Shown here one piece after another: positions 1 to 7,417 of a stretch of 14,290 nucleotides of DNA. The stretch comes from Acidimicrobiales bacterium (lineage in GTDB: Bacteria > Actinomycetota > Acidimicrobiia > Acidimicrobiales > Acidimicrobilacustridaceae): positions 1 to 14,290 of the forward strand of contig JALQSZ010000015.1 of NCBI GenBank assembly GCA_023264135.1. Direction: 5' to 3'. Under the pieces are notes generated by a model. It had not been told where the DNA came from. It did no database searches and saw nothing but the letters and a program-made list of their open reading frames with translations. Each line of letters begins with the position of its first letter. Position 1 is the stretch's first letter. Position numbers and translations under genes: made by a program.

Positions 1-90
1 GACCTCGTTGGTATCGCCAGGAATGATGAAGCTGTTGGCGTGGTGTCCACCTTCGGCGGCTGCTTCACTCGCAAGAACAAAGAAGTTCAT
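1..90 (-). CDS. F-type ATP synthase, second b-type subunit (5' part only)
   Basis: Thirty codons of a minus-strand gene run off the left edge. It starts with ATG at 90-88, preceded by a GAGGA ribosome binding site seven bases upstream and only 12 bases after the atpF stop. The readable N-terminus ends in NSFIIPGDTNEV, which matches the NPILPTVNEMFW stretch just before the membrane helix of the upstream atpF product. From memory, the first 30 residues also resemble the N-terminus of mycobacterial AtpF (VLAASQAAEEGG, then NFLIP). I infer another b-type stator subunit: either a b' partner as in cyanobacteria and phototrophs, or the front of a b-delta fusion as in Mycobacterium AtpH. The missing part would decide between these. 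A plain delta subunit is less likely because it would not begin with this motif. Confidence 0.7.
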   Translation of the reverse strand, partial: MNFFVLASEAAAEGGHHANSFIIPGDTNEV

Positions 91-102
91 GAATCAGTCC
101 TC

Positions 103-684
103 TCAGTTCTGGCCGGCGGCGTTGACGTAGTCCTCGACGATGCGGCCCTGGGCGGCACGATCGAGCGGCTTTTGGATAACGGCTTCGGCAGCACCAACAG
201 CAATGTCGGTGATGGAGCCAGTGAGTTCGCTGCGAGCACGTGCCTTGGCATCGGCGATTTCCGCGGCGGCCTCGGCTCGGGCTGCGGCCACCTCGGCCTC
301 GGCAGCGGCGATCTGTGTGCGACGTTCGGCATCGCCCTCGGCGCGTGAGGCCTCGATGATGGCGACAGCCTCGGCTCGAGCACCGGCGAGACCCGCCTCG
401 TACTGCTCGAGCTTGGCGACGCGCTCGGCCTCGGCTGCGTCGGCAGCGGCGAGATCGTCACGAACTTTGTCGGTGCGACCATCCATCACCTTGGTGATGC
501 GGGGAAGCAGAACGAACTTCATCAGCGCCCACAGCGCGATGAAGAAGATCGCTGCCCAGAACATCTCATTGACGGTGGGGAGGATCGGGTTCTTGACCGT
601 CTTGGCGTCGCCCGCTGCTTGATCGAGAAGATCAGTGGCAGTAGTGGCGGCGTCAGTGGCCAGTACCAGAATCGAAGCGAGCAC
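103..684 (-). CDS. atpF: F-type ATP synthase subunit b
   Basis: Peripheral-stalk subunit b (193 residues) of the Fo sector, which ties F1 to subunit a in the membrane. A short hydrophobic N-terminus is followed by the motif NPILPTVNE at about 32-40, one membrane helix at about 41-60, and a long Ala/Glu/Arg-rich coiled coil at about 65-165. The C-terminal part (about 165-193) should contact delta. The frame is open up to 738, but I chose the GTG at 684-682 because AAGGAG lies six bases before it. The longer form would read through the hairpin region upstream and add 18 non-conserved residues. It lies 146 bases after atpE and 12 bases before the next b-like gene, in the order a-c-b. Family assignment is firm; the start is probable. 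Confidence 0.95.
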   Translation of the reverse strand: MLASILVLATDAATTATDLLDQAAGDAKTVKNPILPTVNEMFWAAIFFIALWALMKFVLLPRITKVMDGRTDKVRDDLAAADAAEAERVAKLEQYEAGLAGARAEAVAIIEASRAEGDAERRTQIAAAEAEVAAARAEAAAEIADAKARARSELTGSITDIAVGAAEAVIQKPLDRAAQGRIVEDYVNAAGQN

Positions 685-736
685 GTGGAACTCCTTGGAG
701 CGTGCGTCGGGGACAGAAAAGAAACTGCGTGAGTGC

Positions 737-756
737 AACGTCGGTTGATCGACGTT
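737..756 (-). repeat. Inverted repeat in the atpE-atpF gap
   Basis: A perfect 7-base inverted repeat (AACGTCG / CGACGTT) with a 6-base loop lies 53 bases upstream of the atpF GTG. In the minus-strand transcript it would form a stable stem in the atpF leader. No T-run follows, so it is not a standard intrinsic terminator. It could be a processing site, a protein site or a translational element; the sequence does not say which. Confidence 0.5.
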
Positions 757-772
757 TCGTACAGCGGATCCG

Positions 773-823
773 TTTGGGCGTCACCTGCCCCGCCGAAGCG
801 GGGACAGGTGCGCAACACCCAAA
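773..823 (-). other. Strong intercistronic hairpin after atpE
   Basis: In the atp mRNA this region folds into CACCTG-(bulged U)-CCCCGC, a UUCG loop, then GCGGGG-CAGGTG: 12 base pairs closed by the very stable C(UUCG)G tetraloop (782-810). Outer arms TTTGGG (823-818) and CCCAAA (778-773) can extend it across an internal loop. The outer arm begins seven bases after the atpE stop. There is no T-tract downstream. I infer a stability element, a partial terminator of the tail-less type reported for actinobacteria, or an RNase landing site. Any of these could raise subunit c output relative to b. Confidence 0.7.
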
Positions 824-830
824 AGGAGGA

Positions 831-1988
<1,158 letters not shown>

Positions 1989-1992
<4 letters not shown>

Positions 1993-2438
1993 TTGGAGGT
2001 CGACTCCTTCGAAGCAGATGTGGGCTTAAGCCCTGGGTAAGCGATGGAAAGGGAGACACGCTTCATCTCCCAGAACAACAAACCGAGGTGGGTCACAACG
2101 ATGGTGATGCCGAGCGGCACCAACTCGACCCACGAGGCGCTCCGGACAAGCCAGATCGCCAGGAAAATCAAGGACAAACGAATGAGATAACCGAAGAGCG
2201 CTGCGCCCATGACGAACCCCGCAGAGATTCGTCCGGCCCAGGTCAGCATCGCGGCGGCGAGCACGAAGTTCGCCACAACGATCGCAAGACCATAGGCGGT
2301 TGAGAGAGCTCCGTGGACACCCCAGATGAAACCGAAGGCGATGATGAGAATTGGCCCAATAATTGCTGCCTTTTTCACCATGTCGCGAGCGATCATCGAC
2401 TCGGGTGCTTCGCCCTCAACGTGCGTCGGGGAGGTCAT
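1989..2438 (-). CDS. atpI: ATP synthase subunit I (AtpI family)
   Basis: Small membrane protein (149 residues) of the ATP synthase I chain type, encoded directly before atpB. The family helps assemble the c-ring and has also been linked to Mg2+ supply. Four hydrophobic spans are seen at about 24-41, 43-65, 73-98 and 104-124, with GYLIRL in the third; the tail is short, polar and Ser/Lys-rich. I chose ATG at 2438-2436 because it overlaps the upstream stop as ATGA. An ATG four codons earlier (2450) is also possible; neither has a good ribosome binding site, as expected for a coupled gene. Assignment rests on hydrophobic pattern and position, since the family is weakly conserved. Confidence 0.8.
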
Positions 2439-2683
2439 CGTTGTGCCCATGGCCCGTTCGCTTCGTGATGCTCCATCTCCGAGCGGTACGTGAAATAGAT
2501 CTTGGTGACGGCGCCAACCAACCCGAGCACACCAAAAGTGATCGTGAGAATGGGGAGCGTTCCGAACAGTCGGTCGAGTCCGTAGCCAATGGCCGCGAGC
2601 AACAACGGCGAAAACACGAGCTCATAGCCGCCCGTGGTTCGACCCATTTGCTGTGTGAGTTCGCGCCGTTGCGAAATCTTCAC
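2435..2683 (-). CDS. AtpZ/AtpI-family small membrane protein
   Basis: First gene of the ATP synthase cluster, an 82-residue protein of the AtpZ type (Pfam ATPase_gene1). Two membrane spans lie at about 19-36 and 43-63. The family signature is visible as GGYELVFSPLLLAAIGYGLD followed by GTLPILTITFG. Known relatives assist c-ring assembly or carry divalent cations next to atpI; the precise role here is inference. The frame is open to 2767, but GTG at 2683-2681 with AAGG six bases upstream is the best start. ATG at 2647 (12 codons later) is an alternative that keeps the whole signature. Its stop overlaps the atpI start (ATGA). Confidence 0.8.
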   Translation of the reverse strand: MKISQRRELTQQMGRTTGGYELVFSPLLLAAIGYGLDRLFGTLPILTITFGVLGLVGAVTKIYFTYRSEMEHHEANGPWAQR

Positions 2684-2752
2684 CGCGCACCTTGGTGTGT
2701 CGGAGGAATGATGGACCGATCGACAACACCGAAACTTGCGCGTCGCTGACCT

Positions 2753-2768
2753 TGTGAAACTGCGCACA
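2753..2768. promoter_or_regulatory. CRP/GlxR-like operator before the atp genes
   Basis: TGTGA-AACTGC-GCACA on the plus strand matches the CRP-family consensus TGTGA-N6-TCACA at 9 of 10 positions. It lies in a larger dyad, CTTGTG-N8-CACAAG (2751-2770). It sits in the wecA-atpZ gap, abutting the candidate -10 box. The actinobacterial regulators Crp (Mycobacterium) and GlxR (Corynebacterium) use this site and control energy genes. Whether this copy is bound, and whether it represses or activates, cannot be read from the sequence. Confidence 0.45.
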
Positions 2769-2796
2769 AGGTAGGCGCGCCGTTAATTTTCCGCAA
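2768..2796 (-). promoter_or_regulatory. Candidate promoter of the atp operon
   Basis: On the minus strand TTGCGG (2796-2791), a 17-base spacer and TACCTT (2773-2768) form a sigma-70-type pair with a TANNNT -10 box. The -35 lies in the last codons and stop region of the wecA-like gene. Transcription would begin near 2761, giving a leader of about 78 bases to the AtpZ-like GTG. It overlaps the CRP-like dyad. This would allow atp genes to be expressed apart from glyA-wecA. Confidence 0.4.
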
Positions 2797-4018
2797 CTTT
2801 TCCCGGATCTTCTTCCGCAGCCGGCGCCGTGGCCCCGATCTCCATCGGCCCGGTCGCCTCGGACCGGTCAAGACCAGCCCGGCGACGGGCCTCTCGGGCC
2901 TCATCGCGAGCCAATCGGCGGCGCTCGAGGCGGACGCCGGGATGCAGGATCGTGAACAGCGACAAGAGGATCGCGGCGATGCCGAAGGGGACGATGCCGT
3001 CACCTGAACCGCTGTAGATCGGCCACAAGACGAAGCCACTGAGAAGCGCAGTCCAGGTCCAGAGGATGAACACACTGCGGCGGTGTCCATGACCGAGTGC
3101 CATCAATCGGTGATGGAGGTGTCCTTTGTCGGCATTGGAGATTCCACTGCGCGATCTGGCGCGCCGAATGATCGCGAAGAGCGTGTCGATCACGGGTACG
3201 CCGAGAATGACAAGCGGAATCAAGAGCGGCGCAAAGAAGAAGAACGAGCTGCCGGAATAGGAACGATCGGTGCGCCCGCCCACGACCATCGTTGATGCCG
3301 CCATCAACAAACCAAGCAGAAGCGCGCCAACATCGCCCATGAAAATTCTTGCGGGATGAATGTTGTGCGGAAGAAAACCAATGCACGCGCCCAGTGCGAC
3401 GATCGCGATCAGCGGACCAACATTTCCAACCGCAAGTAATCCTTCGCCACCGAGTTCGTGTGCGTACAAAAAGAATGTTGCTGCAGCAATCGCAACGATT
3501 CCGCCGGCCAAACCATCGAGGCCATCGATCAAGTTGATCGCATTGGCCATACCGACAACCCAGACAACGGAAAGCAAATACGACCAATCGGTCGAGAGCA
3601 CGAAGATGCCAGCAAACGGAACGCGAAACACGAGAATCGAAATTCCAGAAATAACGAGCACGCTTGCGGCCAAAACAATTCCAGCAATTTTTGCGGGTGC
3701 TGAAACTTCTCGGAGATCGTCGATGACGCCGACTCCGGCAATGACAATCGCCGCTAACACGAGTCCTAACGGTTCAGTACTTCCATTGAAGACGACGTCG
3801 AACGAACCCATGCACCACGCGGTGAACATTCCTGCAAGAACACCAAGCAACATCGCGACGCCACCAAGTGTTGGCGTTGGTCGCTCGTGAACGTGTCGTG
3901 CATCTGGACGAACAACAGCGCCGATACGAAATGACAGTTTTCGAACACCGAACAACGTCACAAACGTCGTGGCGGCAACGACCGCCAAGACAATTGCGTA
4001 TGCGCCGATGCTCGGCAC
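2783..4018 (-). CDS. wecA: Polyprenyl-phosphate sugar-1-phosphate transferase (WecA/MraY family)
   Basis: Integral membrane enzyme (411 residues) that moves a sugar-1-phosphate, probably GlcNAc-1-phosphate, from its UDP donor to undecaprenyl or decaprenyl phosphate; this starts cell-wall linker or polysaccharide synthesis. Visible motifs are the Asp-Asp pair in GVIDDLRE (97-104), NLIDGLDGLAGG (162-173), FMGDVG (226-231) and the WecA-type HLHHR (300-304), with about eleven hydrophobic spans. The last 50 residues are charged and cytoplasmic-looking. I place the start at GTG 4018-4016, 20 bases after the glyA stop and behind GGGGAG; an upstream ATG at 4066 would overlap glyA. The HLHHR motif argues against MraY of peptidoglycan synthesis. 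In Mycobacterium the equivalent gene (rfe) also precedes the atp genes. Confidence 0.9.
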   Translation of the reverse strand: MPSIGAYAIVLAVVAATTFVTLFGVRKLSFRIGAVVRPDARHVHERPTPTLGGVAMLLGVLAGMFTAWCMGSFDVVFNGSTEPLGLVLAAIVIAGVGVIDDLREVSAPAKIAGIVLAASVLVISGISILVFRVPFAGIFVLSTDWSYLLSVVWVVGMANAINLIDGLDGLAGGIVAIAAATFFLYAHELGGEGLLAVGNVGPLIAIVALGACIGFLPHNIHPARIFMGDVGALLLGLLMAASTMVVGGRTDRSYSGSSFFFFAPLLIPLVILGVPVIDTLFAIIRRARSRSGISNADKGHLHHRLMALGHGHRRSVFILWTWTALLSGFVLWPIYSGSGDGIVPFGIAAILLSLFTILHPGVRLERRRLARDEAREARRRAGLDRSEATGPMEIGATAPAAEEDPGKVAEN

Positions 4019-4038
4019 GGTGTCGAAGACTCCCCGAC

Positions 4039-5280
4039 TCAGCCGTACGGGGTGAAGTTGGCGCAAAGCGCCGCCACATCGGCGCGCACGGCGGCAATGT
4101 TGGCGTCGTCAGTGCGTCCCCGAAGTGCACGAGCGATGAGCGAAGCGATCTGCGCCATCTCTGGTTCCGTCATCCCCTGCGTTGTGACCGCAGGAGTTCC
4201 GATACGCACACCACTCGTGACAAACGGTGAGCGTGGATCGTCGGGAATCGTGTTTTTGTTGAGCGTGATGCCCGCAAGATCGAGAACCGCTTGCGCTTCT
4301 TTTCCAGTGAGTTCTGCGTCGAATCCGCGAAGGTCGACCAAACAGAGATGGTTGTCGGTGCCACCCGAAACGAGTCGGAAGCCCTCTTTCGCAAGAGCTT
4401 CGGCGAGTGCTCCTGAGTTCTTCACGATCTGTTGTGCATAGCCCTTGAACGACGGATCAGCCGCTTCACGGAAGGCAACGGCCTTCGCAGCGATGACATG
4501 TTCGAGCGGGCCACCCTGCAAACCAGGGAACATGGCTTTGTCGATCGCCGCTGCGTGTTCGGCGCGACTGAGGATGCAGCCGCCACGCGGACCGCGCAGG
4601 GTCTTATGCGTCGTGAAGGTCACGACGTCGGCATACGGGACGGGATTCGGATGCGCGCCACCGGCGATCAAGCCGGCGATATGTGCAGCATCGAACATCA
4701 GAAGTGCGCCAACTTCGTCAGCGATTTCGCGAATCGGTGCGGGGTCGATGATGCGCGGGTACGCAGTTGCACCGGCGATGATCATCTTCGGTCGTTCGCG
4801 CAATGCGGTTTCACGCATTTGATCCATATCGATGCGTTCATCGGAAACCGTGAGGCCGTAGGCAACGAAATTGTAAAAACGACCTGAGATGTTCACAGGC
4901 GAACCGTGGGTGAGATGGCCGCCATGATCGAGGCTCAGACCCATCACGGTGTCGCCTTGTTCGAGAAGCGCGAGGTAGACGCCGAGGTTTGCGTTCGCTC
5001 CGGAATGCGGCTGCACATTCGCGTGCTCGGCACCGAACAATTCCTTCACACGATCTCGCGCGATGTCTTCGATCTCGTCGACGATCTGGTTCCCGCCGTA
5101 ATACCGCTTGCCCGGGTAGCCCTCGGAGTACTTGTTGGTCAGCACAGAGCCGGTCGCCCGCATGACCGCCGGAGACGTGAAGTTCTCTGACGCAATCAGC
5201 TGCAGCGTGGTGTTCTGACGTTCGACTTCGGAATCGATGAGTCCGAAAAGCGTGTCGTCGTTGTCAGCGGGCCAGGGCAT
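4039..5280 (-). CDS. glyA: Serine hydroxymethyltransferase
   Basis: PLP enzyme (413 residues, normal length) that interconverts serine plus tetrahydrofolate with glycine plus 5,10-methylene-THF, the main source of one-carbon units. Landmarks are LIASENFTS (28-36), [13 protein letters not shown] (51-63), [13 protein letters not shown] (196-208) and the PLP lysine Lys226 in [12 protein letters not shown]. All key residues appear intact. ATG at 5280 follows GAGGAG with 7 bases of spacing. It is the first gene of the leftward block; the wecA-like gene begins 20 bases after its stop, so they probably share a transcript from the promoter at about 5310. Confidence 0.98.
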   Translation of the reverse strand: MPWPADNDDTLFGLIDSEVERQNTTLQLIASENFTSPAVMRATGSVLTNKYSEGYPGKRYYGGNQIVDEIEDIARDRVKELFGAEHANVQPHSGANANLGVYLALLEQGDTVMGLSLDHGGHLTHGSPVNISGRFYNFVAYGLTVSDERIDMDQMRETALRERPKMIIAGATAYPRIIDPAPIREIADEVGALLMFDAAHIAGLIAGGAHPNPVPYADVVTFTTHKTLRGPRGGCILSRAEHAAAIDKAMFPGLQGGPLEHVIAAKAVAFREAADPSFKGYAQQIVKNSGALAEALAKEGFRLVSGGTDNHLCLVDLRGFDAELTGKEAQAVLDLAGITLNKNTIPDDPRSPFVTSGVRIGTPAVTTQGMTEPEMAQIASLIARALRGRTDDANIAAVRADVAALCANFTPYG

Positions 5281-5309
5281 GGCGGATCTCCTCGTGCGGG
5301 TTCCCGTGG

Positions 5310-5315
5310 ATCGTA
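5310..5315 (-). promoter_or_regulatory. Candidate -10 box of glyA
   Basis: TACGAT on the minus strand is a good actinobacterial TANNNT -10 element. It is placed so that transcription would start near 5303, leaving a leader of about 23 bases that contains the glyA GAGGAG site. The -35 region (GTCAGC, 17 bases upstream) is poor, which is common in actinobacteria. Confidence 0.4.
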
Positions 5316-5350
5316 GTGCCGCCCCTTCGGATGCTGACCCGCTCGGGAAG

Positions 5351-5356
5351 TACCTT
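5351..5356 (+). promoter_or_regulatory. Candidate -10 box for a leaderless thiolase-like mRNA
   Basis: TACCTT (TANNNT) ends seven bases before the ATG at 5364. That is the spacing expected when transcription starts at the A of the start codon. The region lacks a properly placed Shine-Dalgarno sequence, which agrees with a leaderless transcript. No clear -35 is seen. Confidence 0.35.
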
Positions 5357-5363
5357 GCCGGTC

Positions 5364-6890
5364 ATGGCCGCTGACCTCGACCCCCGACTTCCGATCATCG
5401 TTGGTGCCGGGCAGGTGATGGTTCGCGACGCAACGAGCGATCCTCTTGAACCTGCCGACCTCATGGCCGAGGCTTTGCGTCGTGCCGAGACTGAAAGCGG
5501 TGGCACGGGGCTGCTCACCAACACCGACCAAGTTCTGACGGTGAGCGAGCTCTCGTGGAAGTACCGAAACCCTGCACTCGCTGTTGCCGAGCGCATCGGG
5601 GCCTCGCCTCGGCGACTGGCCACATCGGTCGTGGGGGGAAATCTCGCCGACGTCATGGTCGCTCGTGCTGCTGCCGATATTCAGGCGGGGGTTTCCGACA
5701 TCATCGTCATCGCCGGCGGTGAAGCAACACGGACCCGATCTCGACTGCGAAAGGCCGGCATCGAGCCCGACTGGACCATCCAGTCAGACGCAATCGATCT
5801 GCCCGAAACGATCGGCGACCTTCGTCCGCTCGTGAACGACATCGAAAACGCTCGTGGCGTTCGTTTGCCTGTGCACGTCTACCCATTGTTCGAGGTTGCG
5901 CTTCGGGCCCGACTGGGGCTGAGCGTCGACGCGCATATCGATCGCATCGGCGGACTTTGGTCCGCCTTCGCCGATGTCGCGGCCGGCAATTCAAATGCCT
6001 GGATCCGCACTCCCCCGTCGGCGTCAGAGATCACCACCGCGTCGGCCGAGAACCGCATGATCGCTTGGCCCTACACAAAGCGATTGTGTTCGAACAATCA
6101 GGTCGATCAAGGCGCTGCCGTCATTCTGACGTCGGTCGCTGCCGCCGAACGGTCCGGAGTTCCGCGTGATCAGTGGGTGTTCTTGCACGCTGGAACCGAA
6201 GCCATCGATCACTGGAACGTTTCCAATCGGGTCGACTTGTGTTCATCGCCAGCACTTCGAACCGCCGGACGCGACGCGTTTGCACTCGCGGGAATCACGC
6301 CGGATGACATCGCCCATATCGATCTCTATTCGTGTTTTCCCGCGGCAGTGCAGATCGGCGCAATCGAACTTGGGCTCATTCCCGCCACCGACACCGCAGG
6401 AACAGGGTGGGGCGGAGTCGGGGCAACGCGACCGCTCACCGTGACCGGGGGGATGACCTTCGCGGGTGGACCACTCAACAACTATCCGACGCACGGACTC
6501 GCAACCATGGTCGAGACGTTGCGTAACGACCCCGGTTCACTCGGTCTTTGCACGGCGAATGGCGGGTACACAACCGAGCACGCGGTTCTGATCGCATCGA
6601 CCACACCACCCGCCGCCGGCGCGTACCGACATTCCAATCCGCAAGCGGAAGTCGATGCGCTACCAAGCGTTGTTTGCGACGATACGTACGTCGGCGAAGT
6701 CACCGTGGAAAGCGCGACCGTGGTGTTTGAAGATGTCGCATCACATGCGCTCATCTCGACACGCACTCCCGACGGTCATCGTTCGTGGGGACAGTCCACT
6801 GATGCTGACCTCATGAATGCAGCGATGACAATGGAACTCGTTGGAACTCGCGCATACCGATCAAGCGACGCAACAGTCGCGCTCCCCTAA
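5364..6890 (+). CDS. Thiolase-like protein (TLP1 type) with C-terminal extra domain
   Basis: A 508-residue thiolase-fold protein, usually labelled acetyl-CoA acetyltransferase in actinobacteria. Recognisable blocks are SVVGGNLADVMV (88-99), the CSNNQVDQGAAVIL stretch (242-255), DLYSCFPAAVQIG (320-332), GGMTFAGGPLNNY (362-374) and LCTANGGYTTEHA (395-407). Residues from about 410 form an extra domain such as that of mycobacterial thiolase-like protein 1 (TLP1). The usual thiolase signatures are changed: no nucleophilic Cys near 90, SCFPA in place of NEAFA, no GHP histidine (GGP instead), and ANGG in place of the C-terminal Cys-Gly. It may bind CoA or acyl-CoA without classical thiolysis; the substrate is unknown. 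I prefer ATG 5364 over an ATG at 5316. It is divergent from glyA and convergent with the next gene, 13 bases apart. Confidence 0.85.
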   Translation: MAADLDPRLPIIVGAGQVMVRDATSDPLEPADLMAEALRRAETESGGTGLLTNTDQVLTVSELSWKYRNPALAVAERIGASPRRLATSVVGGNLADVMVARAAADIQAGVSDIIVIAGGEATRTRSRLRKAGIEPDWTIQSDAIDLPETIGDLRPLVNDIENARGVRLPVHVYPLFEVALRARLGLSVDAHIDRIGGLWSAFADVAAGNSNAWIRTPPSASEITTASAENRMIAWPYTKRLCSNNQVDQGAAVILTSVAAAERSGVPRDQWVFLHAGTEAIDHWNVSNRVDLCSSPALRTAGRDAFALAGITPDDIAHIDLYSCFPAAVQIGAIELGLIPATDTAGTGWGGVGATRPLTVTGGMTFAGGPLNNYPTHGLATMVETLRNDPGSLGLCTANGGYTTEHAVLIASTTPPAAGAYRHSNPQAEVDALPSVVCDDTYVGEVTVESATVVFEDVASHALISTRTPDGHRSWGQSTDADLMNAAMTMELVGTRAYRSSDATVALP

Positions 6891-6903
6891 CGAGCGCACA
6901 CGA

Positions 6904-7335
6904 TTAGTCGTCGTTGAGATTTGCTTTGAGCCGCGCGGCAAGAAGCGCGTGAACACGTTCTTCTGCTTTCGGCATTTCACTCAAGAGTTTTTGAAACGCT
7001 TTGGTGTCGAAGGCCAACAGCGACATCGGTGTTGTTGCAACAACGGTGGCAGTCCGCGGACGACGATCGATCAGCGCCATTTCACCAACCATTGATCCCG
7101 GGCCGAGGGTCACGAGGTGTTCCTCGCCTACGAAGACTTCGGCCTGGCCCGATTCGATGACGTAACACTCCTGGCCGACACGACCTTGATCGATCAGAAG
7201 TTCGCCCGCCTCGATCTCAACGTCGTCGGCGAGTTCCGCGACCCGATCAAGTTCGGCATCGCTGAACCCCTCAAAGAAGGCCAAACCTCGGAGACGGGAC
7301 GCCCCACCAACAGCTTTTTTTCGCTTTCCGAACAC
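6904..7335 (-). CDS. Cyclic-nucleotide-binding domain protein without DNA-binding domain
   Basis: A 143-residue protein that is essentially one cNMP-binding (CAP_ED) beta-barrel. The front part FFEGFSDAELDRVAELAD (20-37) is the usual entry helix. The phosphate-binding cassette reads GEMALIDRRPRTATV (84-98), with Glu85 and Arg94 matching the CAP residues that hold the ribose and phosphate, so nucleotide binding looks possible. No helix-turn-helix follows, so it is not a Crp-type regulator alone; it may act through a partner or as a sensor. Start: GTG 7335-7333 behind AAAGG. The frame is open to 7488, but that would overlap menB. It is divergent from menB with 82 bases between, and convergent with the thiolase-like gene. 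Confidence 0.85.
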   Translation of the reverse strand: MFGKRKKAVGGASRLRGLAFFEGFSDAELDRVAELADDVEIEAGELLIDQGRVGQECYVIESGQAEVFVGEEHLVTLGPGSMVGEMALIDRRPRTATVVATTPMSLLAFDTKAFQKLLSEMPKAEERVHALLAARLKANLNDD

Positions 7336-7354
7336 AATCGCCACCTTTCGGCAT

Positions 7355-7372
7355 GGACGGGTGCCTCCGTCC
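7355..7372. promoter_or_regulatory. Perfect dyad in the divergent menB / cNMP-protein gap
   Basis: GGACGG-N6-CCGTCC is an exact 6-6-6 inverted repeat near the middle of the 82-base gap between the two divergent starts. It may be an operator for a dimeric regulator, or a hairpin in the leader of the cNMP-binding gene. A TACCAT box on the minus strand (7384-7379) just upstream could be that gene's -10. The sequence is not a CRP consensus. Confidence 0.35.
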
Positions 7373-7417
7373 GCGACGATGGTAGGCGCATCCCGCTTCA
7401 TCTGACCGGAGGAATTC

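Noticed and set aside
4019..4066. ATG start for the wecA-like gene overlapping glyA
   Set aside because: It would overlap glyA by 28 bases with no ribosome site. GTG at 4018 behind GGGGAG keeps the whole first membrane span.
5281..5350. Riboswitch (glycine or SAM type) upstream of glyA
   Set aside because: The inferred leader is only about 23 bases and the whole divergent gap is 83 bases, too short for a known riboswitch; no aptamer pattern is seen.
7315..7321. Run of seven T (seven A on the coding strand) at the start of the cNMP-binding gene as a frameshift site
   Set aside because: The reading frame is intact on both sides and encodes a plausible Lys-rich start, so no slippage is needed to explain the gene.
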